Source of the DNA: Eubacterium sp. AF36-5BH
Lineage (GTDB): Bacteria > Bacillota > Clostridia > Lachnospirales > Lachnospiraceae
Assembly (NCBI RefSeq): GCF_003460505.1
Contig: NZ_QTVG01000002.1
Coordinates: 148,174-212,173 of the forward strand
Reading direction: 5' to 3'
DNA length: 64,000 nucleotides
Shown: piece by piece, positions 8,500 through 17,192 of the stretch
Layout: every line of letters starts with the position of its first letter
Numbering within the stretch: position 1 is the stretch's first letter
Made by a program: the position numbers and the translations under genes
The notes under the pieces: model-generated
Database searches by the model: none
Told to the model about the DNA's origin: nothing
Seen by the model: the letters and a program-made list of their open reading frames with translations, nothing else

Positions 8500-8520
8500 A
8501 TTTAAGACAGGGAGTTTTTT

Positions 8521-10428
8521 ATGGCTAATAATTATGATGGAAATAGTATAGCGGTACTTGAAGGACTTGAACCGGTAAGAAAAAGACCGGGAATGTATAT
8601 TGGTAGCGTAGGTACTAAAGGACTTAATCATCTTATATATGAAATAGTAGACAATTCGGTGGATGAACATTTGGCAGGGTACTGTTCTGAAATTACAGTA
8701 ACTTTGGAAAAAGACGGTTCGGCTACAATTAAAGATAATGGACGAGGCATACCGGTAGATTTAAATGAACAAACAGGTAGGCCGGCAGTGGAAGTTGTTT
8801 TTACAACACTTCATGCAGGTGGTAAGTTTGGTGACAGCAACTACAAGATTTCAGGTGGTCTACATGGTGTAGGTTCATCTGTAGTTAATGCTTTATCACT
8901 TTGGCTGGAAGTTAATGTAAAAAGAGACGGAAAAGTTTATAATCAAAGATATGAACAGGGTAAGATTTGCTACGACTTAAAAGAAGTTGGAAAATGCAGA
9001 AAAAATGATACAGGTACAACTGTTAGCTTTTTCCCTGATGGAGAAATTTTTGAAAAAACATATTTTAAGGCAGATGCAATTAAAAGCCGTCTCCATGAAA
9101 CAGCATACCTTAATCCTAATCTGACAATTATTTTTGAAAATAAAAGAGTAGGGGAAGAGGAGACAGTAACATTTTCTGAACCTGACGGAATTAAGGCTTT
9201 TATAGCTGATATGACTAAGGACAAGGAAAAAGTAACAGACATTATTTATTTTAAAGATGATATTGAGGGCATTGAACTTGAGATTGCTTTTCAGTATATA
9301 AATGAATTTACAGAAAATATTTCAGGCTTCTGTAATAACATTTACACACAGGAAGGCGGTACACACATAACAGGTTTCAAGTCAGTTTTAACACAGACAA
9401 TTAATCAGTACGCAAGAGAACTTGGTGTGTTAAAAGAGAAGGATTCAAACTTTACAGGGGCAGATGTTAGAAATGGTTTAGTGGCTGTTGTGGCATGTAA
9501 GCATCCTGATCCAAGATTTGAAGGGCAAACAAAAACAAAATTGGACAATCCTGACGCTGAAAAAGCAACAAAGAGCATCGCAGGAGAACAGCTTGTTTTA
9601 TTTTTTGATAAAAATATTGAGACTTTGAAAAATGTAATTAGCTGCGCTGAAAAATCTGCAAAAATCAGAAAGTCAGAAGAAAAAGCAAAAACAAACATGC
9701 TTTCAAAAAGTAAATTTTCCATTGACAGTAATGGTAAACTTGCAAACTGCGAAAGCAGAAAACCTGAAAAATGTGAGATATTCATAGTGGAGGGAGATTC
9801 TGCGGGTGGCTCAGCCAAGACAGCAAGAGACAGAAAGACACAGGCAATTATGCCAATTCGAGGAAAAATATTAAATGTTGAAAAAGCATCAATGGATAAG
9901 GTACTGGCAAATGCAGAAATTAAAACAATGATAAATGCTTTCGGATGTGGTTTTTCAGAAGGCTATGGAAATGATTTTGACATTGAAAAATTAAAATTCC
10001 ACAAAATTATTATTATGACTGATGCGGACGTTGACGGTTCTCATATTGATACATTATTACTTACATTTTTCTATAGATTTATGCCTGAATTAATTAATCA
10101 CGGTCACGTATATATTGCAACACCACCTCTTTACAAGGTTGTTCCAAAAAGAGGAGAAGGTGAATATTTGTATGATGACAAGGCATTGGAAAAATACAGA
10201 AAGACCCACAAAGGTTTTACACTTCAACGTTACAAAGGTTTAGGTGAAATGGATCCTGACCAGTTATGGGAGACTACGCTTAATCCTGAAACAAGAATTT
10301 TGAAACAGGTAGAAATAGAGGATGCAAGACTTGCTTCTGATGTAACAAGTATGTTAATGGGAAGTGAAGTAGGTCCAAGAAGAGAATTTATTTATAATCA
10401 TGCAAAAGACGCTGATTTAGATATTTAG
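8521..10428 (+). CDS. parE: type IIA topoisomerase subunit B (topoisomerase IV ParE or GyrB)
   Basis: ATPase subunit of a type IIA DNA topoisomerase, 635 residues. In order: the GHKL ATPase domain (EIVDNSVDEHLAG, NGRGIPVD, GGLHGVGSSVVNAL), a transducer domain, and the TOPRIM domain with EGDSAGGSAK and the metal-binding DADVDG, ending with the QRYKGLGEMD segment. It is followed 10 bases later by the A subunit. The pair lies outside any dnaA-dnaN-recF context, which favours topoisomerase IV (parE) over gyrase (gyrB); that choice is inference. An AGGGAG motif precedes the start. Confidence 0.9.
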   Translation: MANNYDGNSIAVLEGLEPVRKRPGMYIGSVGTKGLNHLIYEIVDNSVDEHLAGYCSEITVTLEKDGSATIKDNGRGIPVDLNEQTGRPAVEVVFTTLHAGGKFGDSNYKISGGLHGVGSSVVNALSLWLEVNVKRDGKVYNQRYEQGKICYDLKEVGKCRKNDTGTTVSFFPDGEIFEKTYFKADAIKSRLHETAYLNPNLTIIFENKRVGEEETVTFSEPDGIKAFIADMTKDKEKVTDIIYFKDDIEGIELEIAFQYINEFTENISGFCNNIYTQEGGTHITGFKSVLTQTINQYARELGVLKEKDSNFTGADVRNGLVAVVACKHPDPRFEGQTKTKLDNPDAEKATKSIAGEQLVLFFDKNIETLKNVISCAEKSAKIRKSEEKAKTNMLSKSKFSIDSNGKLANCESRKPEKCEIFIVEGDSAGGSAKTARDRKTQAIMPIRGKILNVEKASMDKVLANAEIKTMINAFGCGFSEGYGNDFDIEKLKFHKIIIMTDADVDGSHIDTLLLTFFYRFMPELINHGHVYIATPPLYKVVPKRGEGEYLYDDKALEKYRKTHKGFTLQRYKGLGEMDPDQLWETTLNPETRILKQVEIEDARLASDVTSMLMGSEVGPRREFIYNHAKDADLDI

Positions 10429-10438
10429 GGAGATATTA

Positions 10439-12823
10439 ATGGCAGAACAAATTATAAAAACAGAATATTCTGAGGTAATGCAGAAAAGTTATATTGATTA
10501 TGCAATGAGCGTTATTTGTGCCAGAGCACTTCCGGATGCAAGAGACGGATTAAAGCCGGTACAAAGACGTGTACTTTATGCAATGGATCAGTTAGGCTTA
10601 TCTCATGATAAACCACATAGAAAATCAGCCCGTATCGTAGGTGATACAATGGGTAAATATCATCCACATGGTGATAGTTCAATTTATGAAACTTTAGTAG
10701 TTTTGGCACAGCAGTTCAAAAAAGGAATGGCGTTAGTTGACGGTCATGGAAATTTTGGCTCAATTGAAGGTGACGGAGCCGCTGCAATGCGTTATACTGA
10801 AGCTAAACTACAGAAATTTACAGAAGATGTTTATTTGGCAGACTTAAATAAAGATGTTGTAGATTTCGTACCAAACTTTGATGAAACAGAAAAAGAACCA
10901 CAGGTACTTCCTGTACGTGTACCAAATCTTTTGGTAAATGGTGCAGAAGGTATTGCCGTAGGTATGACAACAAATATTCCTACTCATAATTTAGGGGAAG
11001 TTGTGGATGCGGTTATTGCTTACATGGACAAGAACAGCATTACAACAGAAGAATTAATGAAGATAATTCCCGGTCCGGATTTTCCCACAGGAGGAATTGT
11101 TGCCAACAAGTCTGATTTGCCTAAGATTTATGAAACAGGTACAGGTAAAATTAAGCTTCGTGGAAAATTAGAATTTGAAAAAGGCAAAGGCAGAGAAAAA
11201 GACAAATTAGTTATTACTGAAATTCCATACACAATGATTGGTACAGGAATAAGCAAGTTTATTTCAGACGTAATTGACCTTGTTGAAACAAAGAAAACAA
11301 ATGATATTGTTGATATTTCCAACGCATCAAATAAAGATGGTATTAGGATTGTTTTAGAGTTGAAAAAGGGAGCAGATGTTGAAAAATTAACAAACATGCT
11401 CTATAAGAAAACTAAACTTGAAGATACATTTGGAGTTAATATGTTAGCCATTGCAGAGGGTAGACCGGAAGTAATGGGCCTTAAACAGATTGTTAAACAC
11501 AGTGTTGATTTTCAGTATGAACTTGCCACAAGAAAATATACAACTCTTTTAAATAAGGCTTTAGAACAGAAAGAAGTTAAGGAAGGTCTTATTAAGGCAA
11601 CTAACATTATTGATTTAATAATTGAAATAATCAGAGGTTGTCAAAGCCAGAAACAGGTTAAGGACTGTCTTGTAAACGGTAATACTGAAGGCATTAAATT
11701 TAAGAATCCTGAGTCAGCTTTATTAGCAGGCAATTTATGTTTTACAGAACGTCAGGCCCAGGCAATTTTGGACTTAAGACTTGCCAAGTTAATCGGTCTT
11801 GAAATTATGGCTCTTCAAAAAGAATACGAAGAACTTGTAAACCAGATTGCTGACTACGAAGAAATTCTTAACAGTAAAAGAGCCATGACAAATGCCATCA
11901 AGAAGGATTTAAGAGCCATTAAAAAGGAATACAACAGACCACGTAGAACTCTTATTGAAGATGGAAAAGAAGCTGTGTTTGATGAAAACGCATTTGTTGA
12001 ACAGGAAGTTGTATTTGTTCAGGACAAGTTCGGTTATGCCAAACTTTTAGAGCCGGCAGCATTTGATAGAAATATTGAAAGTGTTACAGCCAATAACAAA
12101 TATTACTTTAACTGTATGAACACAGATACAATTTGTATTTTTACAGATAACGGCAATGTTCATCAGATTAAGGTACAGAATATTCCAACAAAGAAAGTAA
12201 GAGAAAAAGGTGTCCCAATTGACAATTTAGGCAATTACAGTAGTCAGGGGGAAAACATAATTGCATTAATGTCTTTTGATATGATTAAAGATAAGAAACT
12301 TTTATTTACAACTAAAAAAGGAATGATAAAGCTTGTTGATGGTAGCGAGTTTGAGACTAACAGAAAAACAGTAGCAGCCACAAAGCTTGGAAAAGATGAT
12401 GAGTTAGTATCAGTAGTTATTACAAGAGTTTCAGAGAAGGAAGTTGTGGAAGACACTGAAATGCCTATTGCATTATCAGGTGGTTCAGATGACTTTGAAA
12501 TGCTTGATTATGAGCAAATGGAATTTACCAATATGGATACTGACAATCATCAGGAGAAAGAATTACAGTATACAAGAGAAATCTTAGTTTTACAGACAAA
12601 CGACGGTATATTCTTAAGATTCCCAATTAAGGAAGTACCTGAATTGAAGAAGGCAACACTTGGTGTTAAGGGTATTAAACTTAATGCAGAAGACTTTGTT
12701 ACACACGTATATCTTTTGGATATTGGTGATAATGAAGTTGTTGAATATAAAGGAAAACAGGTAGAACTTAGAAAACTCAAAATTGGAAAGCGCGGTACTA
12801 AAGGTGTAAAAGTTCGCAGATAA
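10439..12823 (+). CDS. parC: type IIA topoisomerase subunit A (topoisomerase IV ParC or GyrA)
   Basis: Breakage-reunion subunit, 794 residues. The winged-helix domain carries the active tyrosine in AAMRYTEAKL, and the quinolone region reads HPHGDSSIYETL with Ser and Glu at the two sites usually mutated in resistance. A tower/coiled-coil region follows, and the C-terminal beta-pinwheel begins near residue 510. The pinwheel lacks a clear GyrA box (the QRRGGKG signature needed for wrapping by gyrase); the nearest match is a degenerate VREKGVP, which supports a decatenase (ParC). An acidic loop (about residues 680-715) is inserted in the pinwheel. It forms the enzyme with the preceding gene. Confidence 0.88.
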   Translation: MAEQIIKTEYSEVMQKSYIDYAMSVICARALPDARDGLKPVQRRVLYAMDQLGLSHDKPHRKSARIVGDTMGKYHPHGDSSIYETLVVLAQQFKKGMALVDGHGNFGSIEGDGAAAMRYTEAKLQKFTEDVYLADLNKDVVDFVPNFDETEKEPQVLPVRVPNLLVNGAEGIAVGMTTNIPTHNLGEVVDAVIAYMDKNSITTEELMKIIPGPDFPTGGIVANKSDLPKIYETGTGKIKLRGKLEFEKGKGREKDKLVITEIPYTMIGTGISKFISDVIDLVETKKTNDIVDISNASNKDGIRIVLELKKGADVEKLTNMLYKKTKLEDTFGVNMLAIAEGRPEVMGLKQIVKHSVDFQYELATRKYTTLLNKALEQKEVKEGLIKATNIIDLIIEIIRGCQSQKQVKDCLVNGNTEGIKFKNPESALLAGNLCFTERQAQAILDLRLAKLIGLEIMALQKEYEELVNQIADYEEILNSKRAMTNAIKKDLRAIKKEYNRPRRTLIEDGKEAVFDENAFVEQEVVFVQDKFGYAKLLEPAAFDRNIESVTANNKYYFNCMNTDTICIFTDNGNVHQIKVQNIPTKKVREKGVPIDNLGNYSSQGENIIALMSFDMIKDKKLLFTTKKGMIKLVDGSEFETNRKTVAATKLGKDDELVSVVITRVSEKEVVEDTEMPIALSGGSDDFEMLDYEQMEFTNMDTDNHQEKELQYTREILVLQTNDGIFLRFPIKEVPELKKATLGVKGIKLNAEDFVTHVYLLDIGDNEVVEYKGKQVELRKLKIGKRGTKGVKVRR

Positions 12824-12875
12824 TGAGACTTTGAAGAACTTGTAACTTGTTGTTATGCAAAAAAGGATGAAATAT

Positions 12876-15005
12876 ATGAGAGCACGCAAAAAAACAGTAA
12901 AAAACACAATTATAATAATTGTTATAGTAACCATGATTGTAAACTTGTTTTTTGGAATATCTTTTGACAGCAGAGAAGTAATGGCAGCAGATTCGTTTGA
13001 GACAAGTATTAAAGGTTTTCCTGGCAGTTATAAACCATATTTAAGGAAGCTTCACAAAAAATATCCTAAGTGGAAATTTGTTCCTTATAATACAGGTATT
13101 AATTTTAATACTGCAGTGGAAAATGAATTAAAAGATGACAGAAGCTTAATTGAAAAAAGTTACAGCAAGTATTTAAAGTCTACAGAACCCGGAGATTATA
13201 ATGCTTCTACAGGAGCTTATATAGCAAAAGACGGTAGTAGTTGGGTAACAGCCTCAAAGGTAGCCGTCCAGTATTTTATGGATCCGAGAAACTTTTTAAA
13301 TGATACGCATATTTATCAGTTTGAAAAATTAGCATACGATTCAACACAGACTGCAAGTGGAGTGGAGGCAGTTTTAGAAGGCTCTTTTATGTACAAAACA
13401 AACATTGGTTATTTAACAACTGCTGGCAAATACAAGTCAACAGATGTTAAATATTCATCAAAAATTATAGAAGCTGCAAAAGAAAGTAAGGTAAGTGCTT
13501 ATTATATTGCCTCAAAAATACTTCAGGAAGTTGGTTCAAAGAAGAATTCAAAATATGCAGGTATGGGAGCAAGTGGTAGTGTTAATGGAGAGTATTCTTC
13601 TAAGTACAAGGGAATTTATAATTTCTATAACATTGGGGCTTACACAAGTTCTAATCCAATAGCTAACGGACTGGCATGGGCAAGCTCTGGTAATACATAT
13701 AATAGAAAGTGGAATGCACCGGGAAAATCTATTATAGGTGGAGCAGAATATATAGGAGAAAAATACATTAATGCTGGTCAGTACACTACATACTTCCAAA
13801 GATTTAATGTAAATAAAAACTCTACATACGGTTTATACCAGCACCAGTACATGACTAATATTTACGGAGCAGCTTCAGAAGCAGCACTTGGAAGTGATGC
13901 TTATAATGAGATGGGTGTCACAAAACTTGCTTTAACTTTTGTAATTCCTGTTTACAAAAATATGCCATCTACAAGTGCCAAGGTAACAATAGGTAGCAGT
14001 TCAAAACAGGGGACGGTTATCTCAACAGTTAATTTAAGACAGGGTGCAGGCACTAATACAAATACATTAACAACTTTAAGTAAGAATACAAATGTTACAA
14101 TATTAGAAGGTGTAAGAACAAGTAATCTGTTTGGCTCATCTTGGTTAAGTAACCCATACTGGTATAAAGTAAAATGTGTGAAAAACCACAAGACTTACAC
14201 AGGCTATATTGCAGCATCTTATTTGAATGTTCACAGTGAAAAGTCAATTTCAAAAGGTGCTAAATACAAGTTACCGGTGTCAGTTACAAAAGGTCAGAGT
14301 GTTTATTATATGAGTGACAATCCGGCAGTTGTAAAGGTTGACCAATCAGGTTATGCTACAGCATTAAAGAAAGGCACAACAACAGTTAGAGCTTATACGG
14401 CAGCAGGCAATATGAGTGCTATGACAATAACTGTTGGACAATCCTATAAACCTTCAAAGCCTGTAGTTTCAGGTAGCTCAAAGAATTACAATTCTGTTAC
14501 TGTTAAATGGAATGCTCAGAATAATATCAATGGATATTATTTATATAGAAAAAACGCAGCAGGAAAGTATGTTATAATAGCAAAGCCTAAGGGAAATGTT
14601 AACAGTTATGTGGACACAAATCTTGTATCAGGTACAGTATATAGCTACAAGGTAAAAGCCTATAGAACTGTATCAGGCAAGAAACACAAAAGTGCAAAAT
14701 CAAAAGCAGTAACCATAAAACCAATACCTTCAAAGGTAAAAAAGCCAACTGTTACTAAGCAGGGCAAAACTTTGAAAGTTACATGGAAAAAGGTAGCTGG
14801 TGCAAGTGGTTATGTTATTTACAGGTCGACAGCAGCAAAGGGACCATTTACAAGAATAGCAGTTACATCCGCTAACAATGTAAATTGCGTTGATAAAAAT
14901 GTTCAGGGCAAAAAGACATATTTTTATAAGGTTGCTGCATATAGAACAGTTGGAAATAAGAATATTTATGGAAAAAAATCAACAAAAAGGAAAATTATAA
15001 ATTAA
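12876..15005 (+). CDS. secreted LytG-like N-acetylglucosaminidase with SH3, Big2 and FN3 domains
   Basis: A 709-residue exported peptidoglycan hydrolase. Residues 1-40 are a basic N-terminus plus hydrophobic signal ending near VMAADS. Then come a short N-terminal module (GFPGSYKPYLRKLHKKYP), the glucosaminidase domain (about 120-320, with the likely catalytic Glu in ILQEVGS and later YNFYNIGAY), an SH3b domain (VNLRQGAGTNTNTL), a Big2-like domain (about 455-525) and two FN3 domains. It cleaves GlcNAc-MurNAc links in the wall. I start at 12876 because AAGGA lies 8 bases upstream; the ATG at 12855 lacks one. It sits in the topoisomerase operon. Confidence 0.88.
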   Translation: MRARKKTVKNTIIIIVIVTMIVNLFFGISFDSREVMAADSFETSIKGFPGSYKPYLRKLHKKYPKWKFVPYNTGINFNTAVENELKDDRSLIEKSYSKYLKSTEPGDYNASTGAYIAKDGSSWVTASKVAVQYFMDPRNFLNDTHIYQFEKLAYDSTQTASGVEAVLEGSFMYKTNIGYLTTAGKYKSTDVKYSSKIIEAAKESKVSAYYIASKILQEVGSKKNSKYAGMGASGSVNGEYSSKYKGIYNFYNIGAYTSSNPIANGLAWASSGNTYNRKWNAPGKSIIGGAEYIGEKYINAGQYTTYFQRFNVNKNSTYGLYQHQYMTNIYGAASEAALGSDAYNEMGVTKLALTFVIPVYKNMPSTSAKVTIGSSSKQGTVISTVNLRQGAGTNTNTLTTLSKNTNVTILEGVRTSNLFGSSWLSNPYWYKVKCVKNHKTYTGYIAASYLNVHSEKSISKGAKYKLPVSVTKGQSVYYMSDNPAVVKVDQSGYATALKKGTTTVRAYTAAGNMSAMTITVGQSYKPSKPVVSGSSKNYNSVTVKWNAQNNINGYYLYRKNAAGKYVIIAKPKGNVNSYVDTNLVSGTVYSYKVKAYRTVSGKKHKSAKSKAVTIKPIPSKVKKPTVTKQGKTLKVTWKKVAGASGYVIYRSTAAKGPFTRIAVTSANNVNCVDKNVQGKKTYFYKVAAYRTVGNKNIYGKKSTKRKIIN

Positions 15006-15023
15006 AAATAACTAGGAGGCAAA

Positions 15024-15809
15024 ATGATTAATTTTATTGTGTGTGGTTTAGAAGGCACATTAATAGATGAAAATAATAAAACAATTTCAGAAGAAACAAT
15101 TGACTTAATCGCTACACTGTTAGAAAATGATTTTAAATTTGCTGTAGCAACAGGATTAAATTACAATCTTGTTAAACCATTATTTGGAAAAATACAGGAT
15201 GATATTATTTACATTTGTAATGATGGTGGCGTGATTTTTCAGGGAGAAAAAGTAATAAGCAAGACAACAATTGACCGCCTTGTTTGTTTAGATGTACTTA
15301 TTGAAATGGAAAAAGATGAATATAATAATGATATTCGTTTGGTTTTTTCAAATGAGAAAGATACAGCTATAAAAACTCATGATTACGAGTTTCTCAAATA
15401 CTTAAATAATAAAGGAATTGAGCCTGAACATATTGATGACTTAAAAGAATTAAATGGGGATGTTACAAAGATTACATTATGTTCCAAAGATGGATTTGAT
15501 GAGAAGAGCTTTGAGAAGATTTACAAAAGATGGTCTGCAAAAGCCAATGTATCAATTTCATCTCCTAATGAAATGTTTATAACAGGACAATATGTAACTA
15601 AAGGTATGGCAATAGCCTTAATTCAGCATTTTTATGAAATATCAGAAGAAGACACAGTTGTGTTTGGAACAGGTTTTACTGATATAGATATGTTTGAACA
15701 TTGTTTTTACAGCTATGCAATGCAATGGGCAGATTCTCAGGTAAGACATGCGGCAAAACATATTACGGAAAGTGTTGATACTATTTTGGAAGATATTATG
15801 AGAATGTAA
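15024..15809 (+). CDS. Cof-type HAD-IIB sugar-phosphatase-like hydrolase
   Basis: A 261-residue HAD protein of the Cof/IIB subfamily. Motif I is degenerate: VCGLEGTLID replaces the usual DxDGT, so the position expected to hold the nucleophile aspartate is a glycine or cysteine. Motif II (VATGLNYN) and motif IV (VVFGTGFTDIDMF, normally GDxxND) are also changed. The IIB cap (about residues 80-180) is present. The losses suggest it may not be an active phosphatase. An AGGAGG site precedes the ATG. Fifth gene of the operon, 19 bases after the glucosaminidase. Confidence 0.8.
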   Translation: MINFIVCGLEGTLIDENNKTISEETIDLIATLLENDFKFAVATGLNYNLVKPLFGKIQDDIIYICNDGGVIFQGEKVISKTTIDRLVCLDVLIEMEKDEYNNDIRLVFSNEKDTAIKTHDYEFLKYLNNKGIEPEHIDDLKELNGDVTKITLCSKDGFDEKSFEKIYKRWSAKANVSISSPNEMFITGQYVTKGMAIALIQHFYEISEEDTVVFGTGFTDIDMFEHCFYSYAMQWADSQVRHAAKHITESVDTILEDIMRM

Positions 15810-15843
15810 AACATAAATAGAGACTGGCAGGAAGGAAGAAAAA

Positions 15844-16872
15844 ATGAATTTTTCAAAATTGAAAAGAATTGCAGCTACAGGAATTGCAGTTACATTAACC
15901 GCATCATTTTTAACAGGTTGCGGCATAAAAAGTGACACATTCATATTAGGAAAAATCTTTGGATTAAGCAGTGATGAAATTTTTAAAATAGATGACTTAA
16001 CATGTTCTAAAAGTGAATACAAATTGATTTTTATGAACTATGTGAATAAATATAAAAAGGACTTTGGCGGAAAAGTTGACTGGAATGCAAAAGTGGACAA
16101 GGACACAACGTTAAAAGATTTCGTTATGGAAAAAGTTAAAGAAGACATGACTGTTAAGTATACAATTGCAGCCATGGCAGACACAGAGGGTATCAAAATA
16201 GATAAAGATGACATGCGTTCAATTAATGATGTGGCAGACAAGTTTTATAATTCATTAAGTCAAAGTGAACTGGAATACACAGACGCGGATTTGGATACAG
16301 CAACAGTATTGTACAGAAATTATTATTTGGCGGACAAGGTTTACAACAGAGTTACCGAGAAGGTAGATGAGACTGTAAGTGAAGAAGATGCAAGAGTAAT
16401 AAAAATACAGTACATTCGTATGTCATCAGATAATACAGCCCCTGATACAATCCAAAAGAAGTTACGTTCCATTGCTAAAAAGGTAAAAAAAGGAACTACG
16501 AATTTCGAAAAGGAAGCAAAGCAGATAAGCGAAGATGACTCAGCTACAAAAGTTATAAAGAAAAATGAAGCTACAACAACATTGGAAAAAGAAGCCTTTA
16601 ACGTTAATAAAAATCAGACCAGTGAAATTATTAATGACGGAAATGATTATTACCTGATTTACTGCGTTGATAATTATATGAAAGATGAGACAGCTAAGAA
16701 CAAGGAAAATATCATCAAGAAGCAAAAAAAGGCACTATTCCAGAAAGAATATAACAGTTTCCTAAAGGACAGCAGTTATGATTTTAATACGTCAGAATGG
16801 GAAGATATTGTCCCTGAAGATATAAAAGATTTAAAATCATCAAACTTCTTTAGTTTGTATGGAGATATTTAG
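15844..16872 (+). CDS. PrsA/SurA-like lipoprotein foldase
   Basis: A 342-residue lipoprotein. The signal ends with the lipobox LTGC (Cys near residue 26), so the mature protein is lipid-anchored outside the membrane. The N-terminal helical region (about 50-180) resembles the SurA/PrsA N domain. The middle region from about residue 180 (ARVIKIQYIRM, then FEKEAKQISEDDSA) resembles a PpiC-type parvulin core but looks shortened. It probably helps fold secreted proteins, which fits the exported glucosaminidase two genes upstream. A GGAAGGAAG site precedes the start. Last gene of the operon. Confidence 0.75.
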   Translation: MNFSKLKRIAATGIAVTLTASFLTGCGIKSDTFILGKIFGLSSDEIFKIDDLTCSKSEYKLIFMNYVNKYKKDFGGKVDWNAKVDKDTTLKDFVMEKVKEDMTVKYTIAAMADTEGIKIDKDDMRSINDVADKFYNSLSQSELEYTDADLDTATVLYRNYYLADKVYNRVTEKVDETVSEEDARVIKIQYIRMSSDNTAPDTIQKKLRSIAKKVKKGTTNFEKEAKQISEDDSATKVIKKNEATTTLEKEAFNVNKNQTSEIINDGNDYYLIYCVDNYMKDETAKNKENIIKKQKKALFQKEYNSFLKDSSYDFNTSEWEDIVPEDIKDLKSSNFFSLYGDI

Positions 16873-17070
16873 TCGTATAATATTAAGCTATAAAAGAACA
16901 AAATACAAGAAAGATTTGGTTTGCAGTATTTGTTAGCAATTGGTACCGTAGGTCTTATAATGATAAAAATAGCAAATAAAATGGAACCGTAAAATGAGGG
17001 CAGTTGATATACCATTGATTAATAAATTTAAGATGGAATTTATTGCAAGTTTGATTTATTAAAATTTATA

Positions 17071-17120
17071 AAAAAGAAGTTTTGTTTAACAATTAAATTT
17101 GTTAAGCAAAACTTCTTTTT
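17071..17120 (+). terminator. terminator after the PrsA-like gene
   Basis: A 20-base inverted repeat (17071-17090 with 17101-17120) around a 10-base AT loop, ending in TTTTT. The one imperfect pair is G-U in plus-strand RNA but A-C on the minus strand, so it acts best for the plus-strand operon. The rest of the gap 16873-17070 shows nothing recognisable. Confidence 0.8.
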
Positions 17121-17152
17121 GGTTTTCTATAGATATTATTGATAACGATAAT

Positions 17153-17192
17153 TATTCATCATCACTTTCATCTATTTATTATCACTTTCATC
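17153..17192. repeat. 20-bp imperfect tandem duplication at the yfhO 3' end
   Basis: ATCACTTTCATC occurs at 17161 and again at 17181, and the intervening 8 bases are near repeats (two transitions). The period of 20 is not a multiple of three. The stop codon of the YfhO-like gene lies at the junction, so the duplication appears to have replaced the original C-terminal residues. Confidence 0.7.

Noticed and set aside
8970..12780. Several antisense frames of 70-140 codons within the topoisomerase genes
   Set aside because: They are Ser/Phe/Leu-rich mirror frames of conserved coding sequence with no ribosome binding site.
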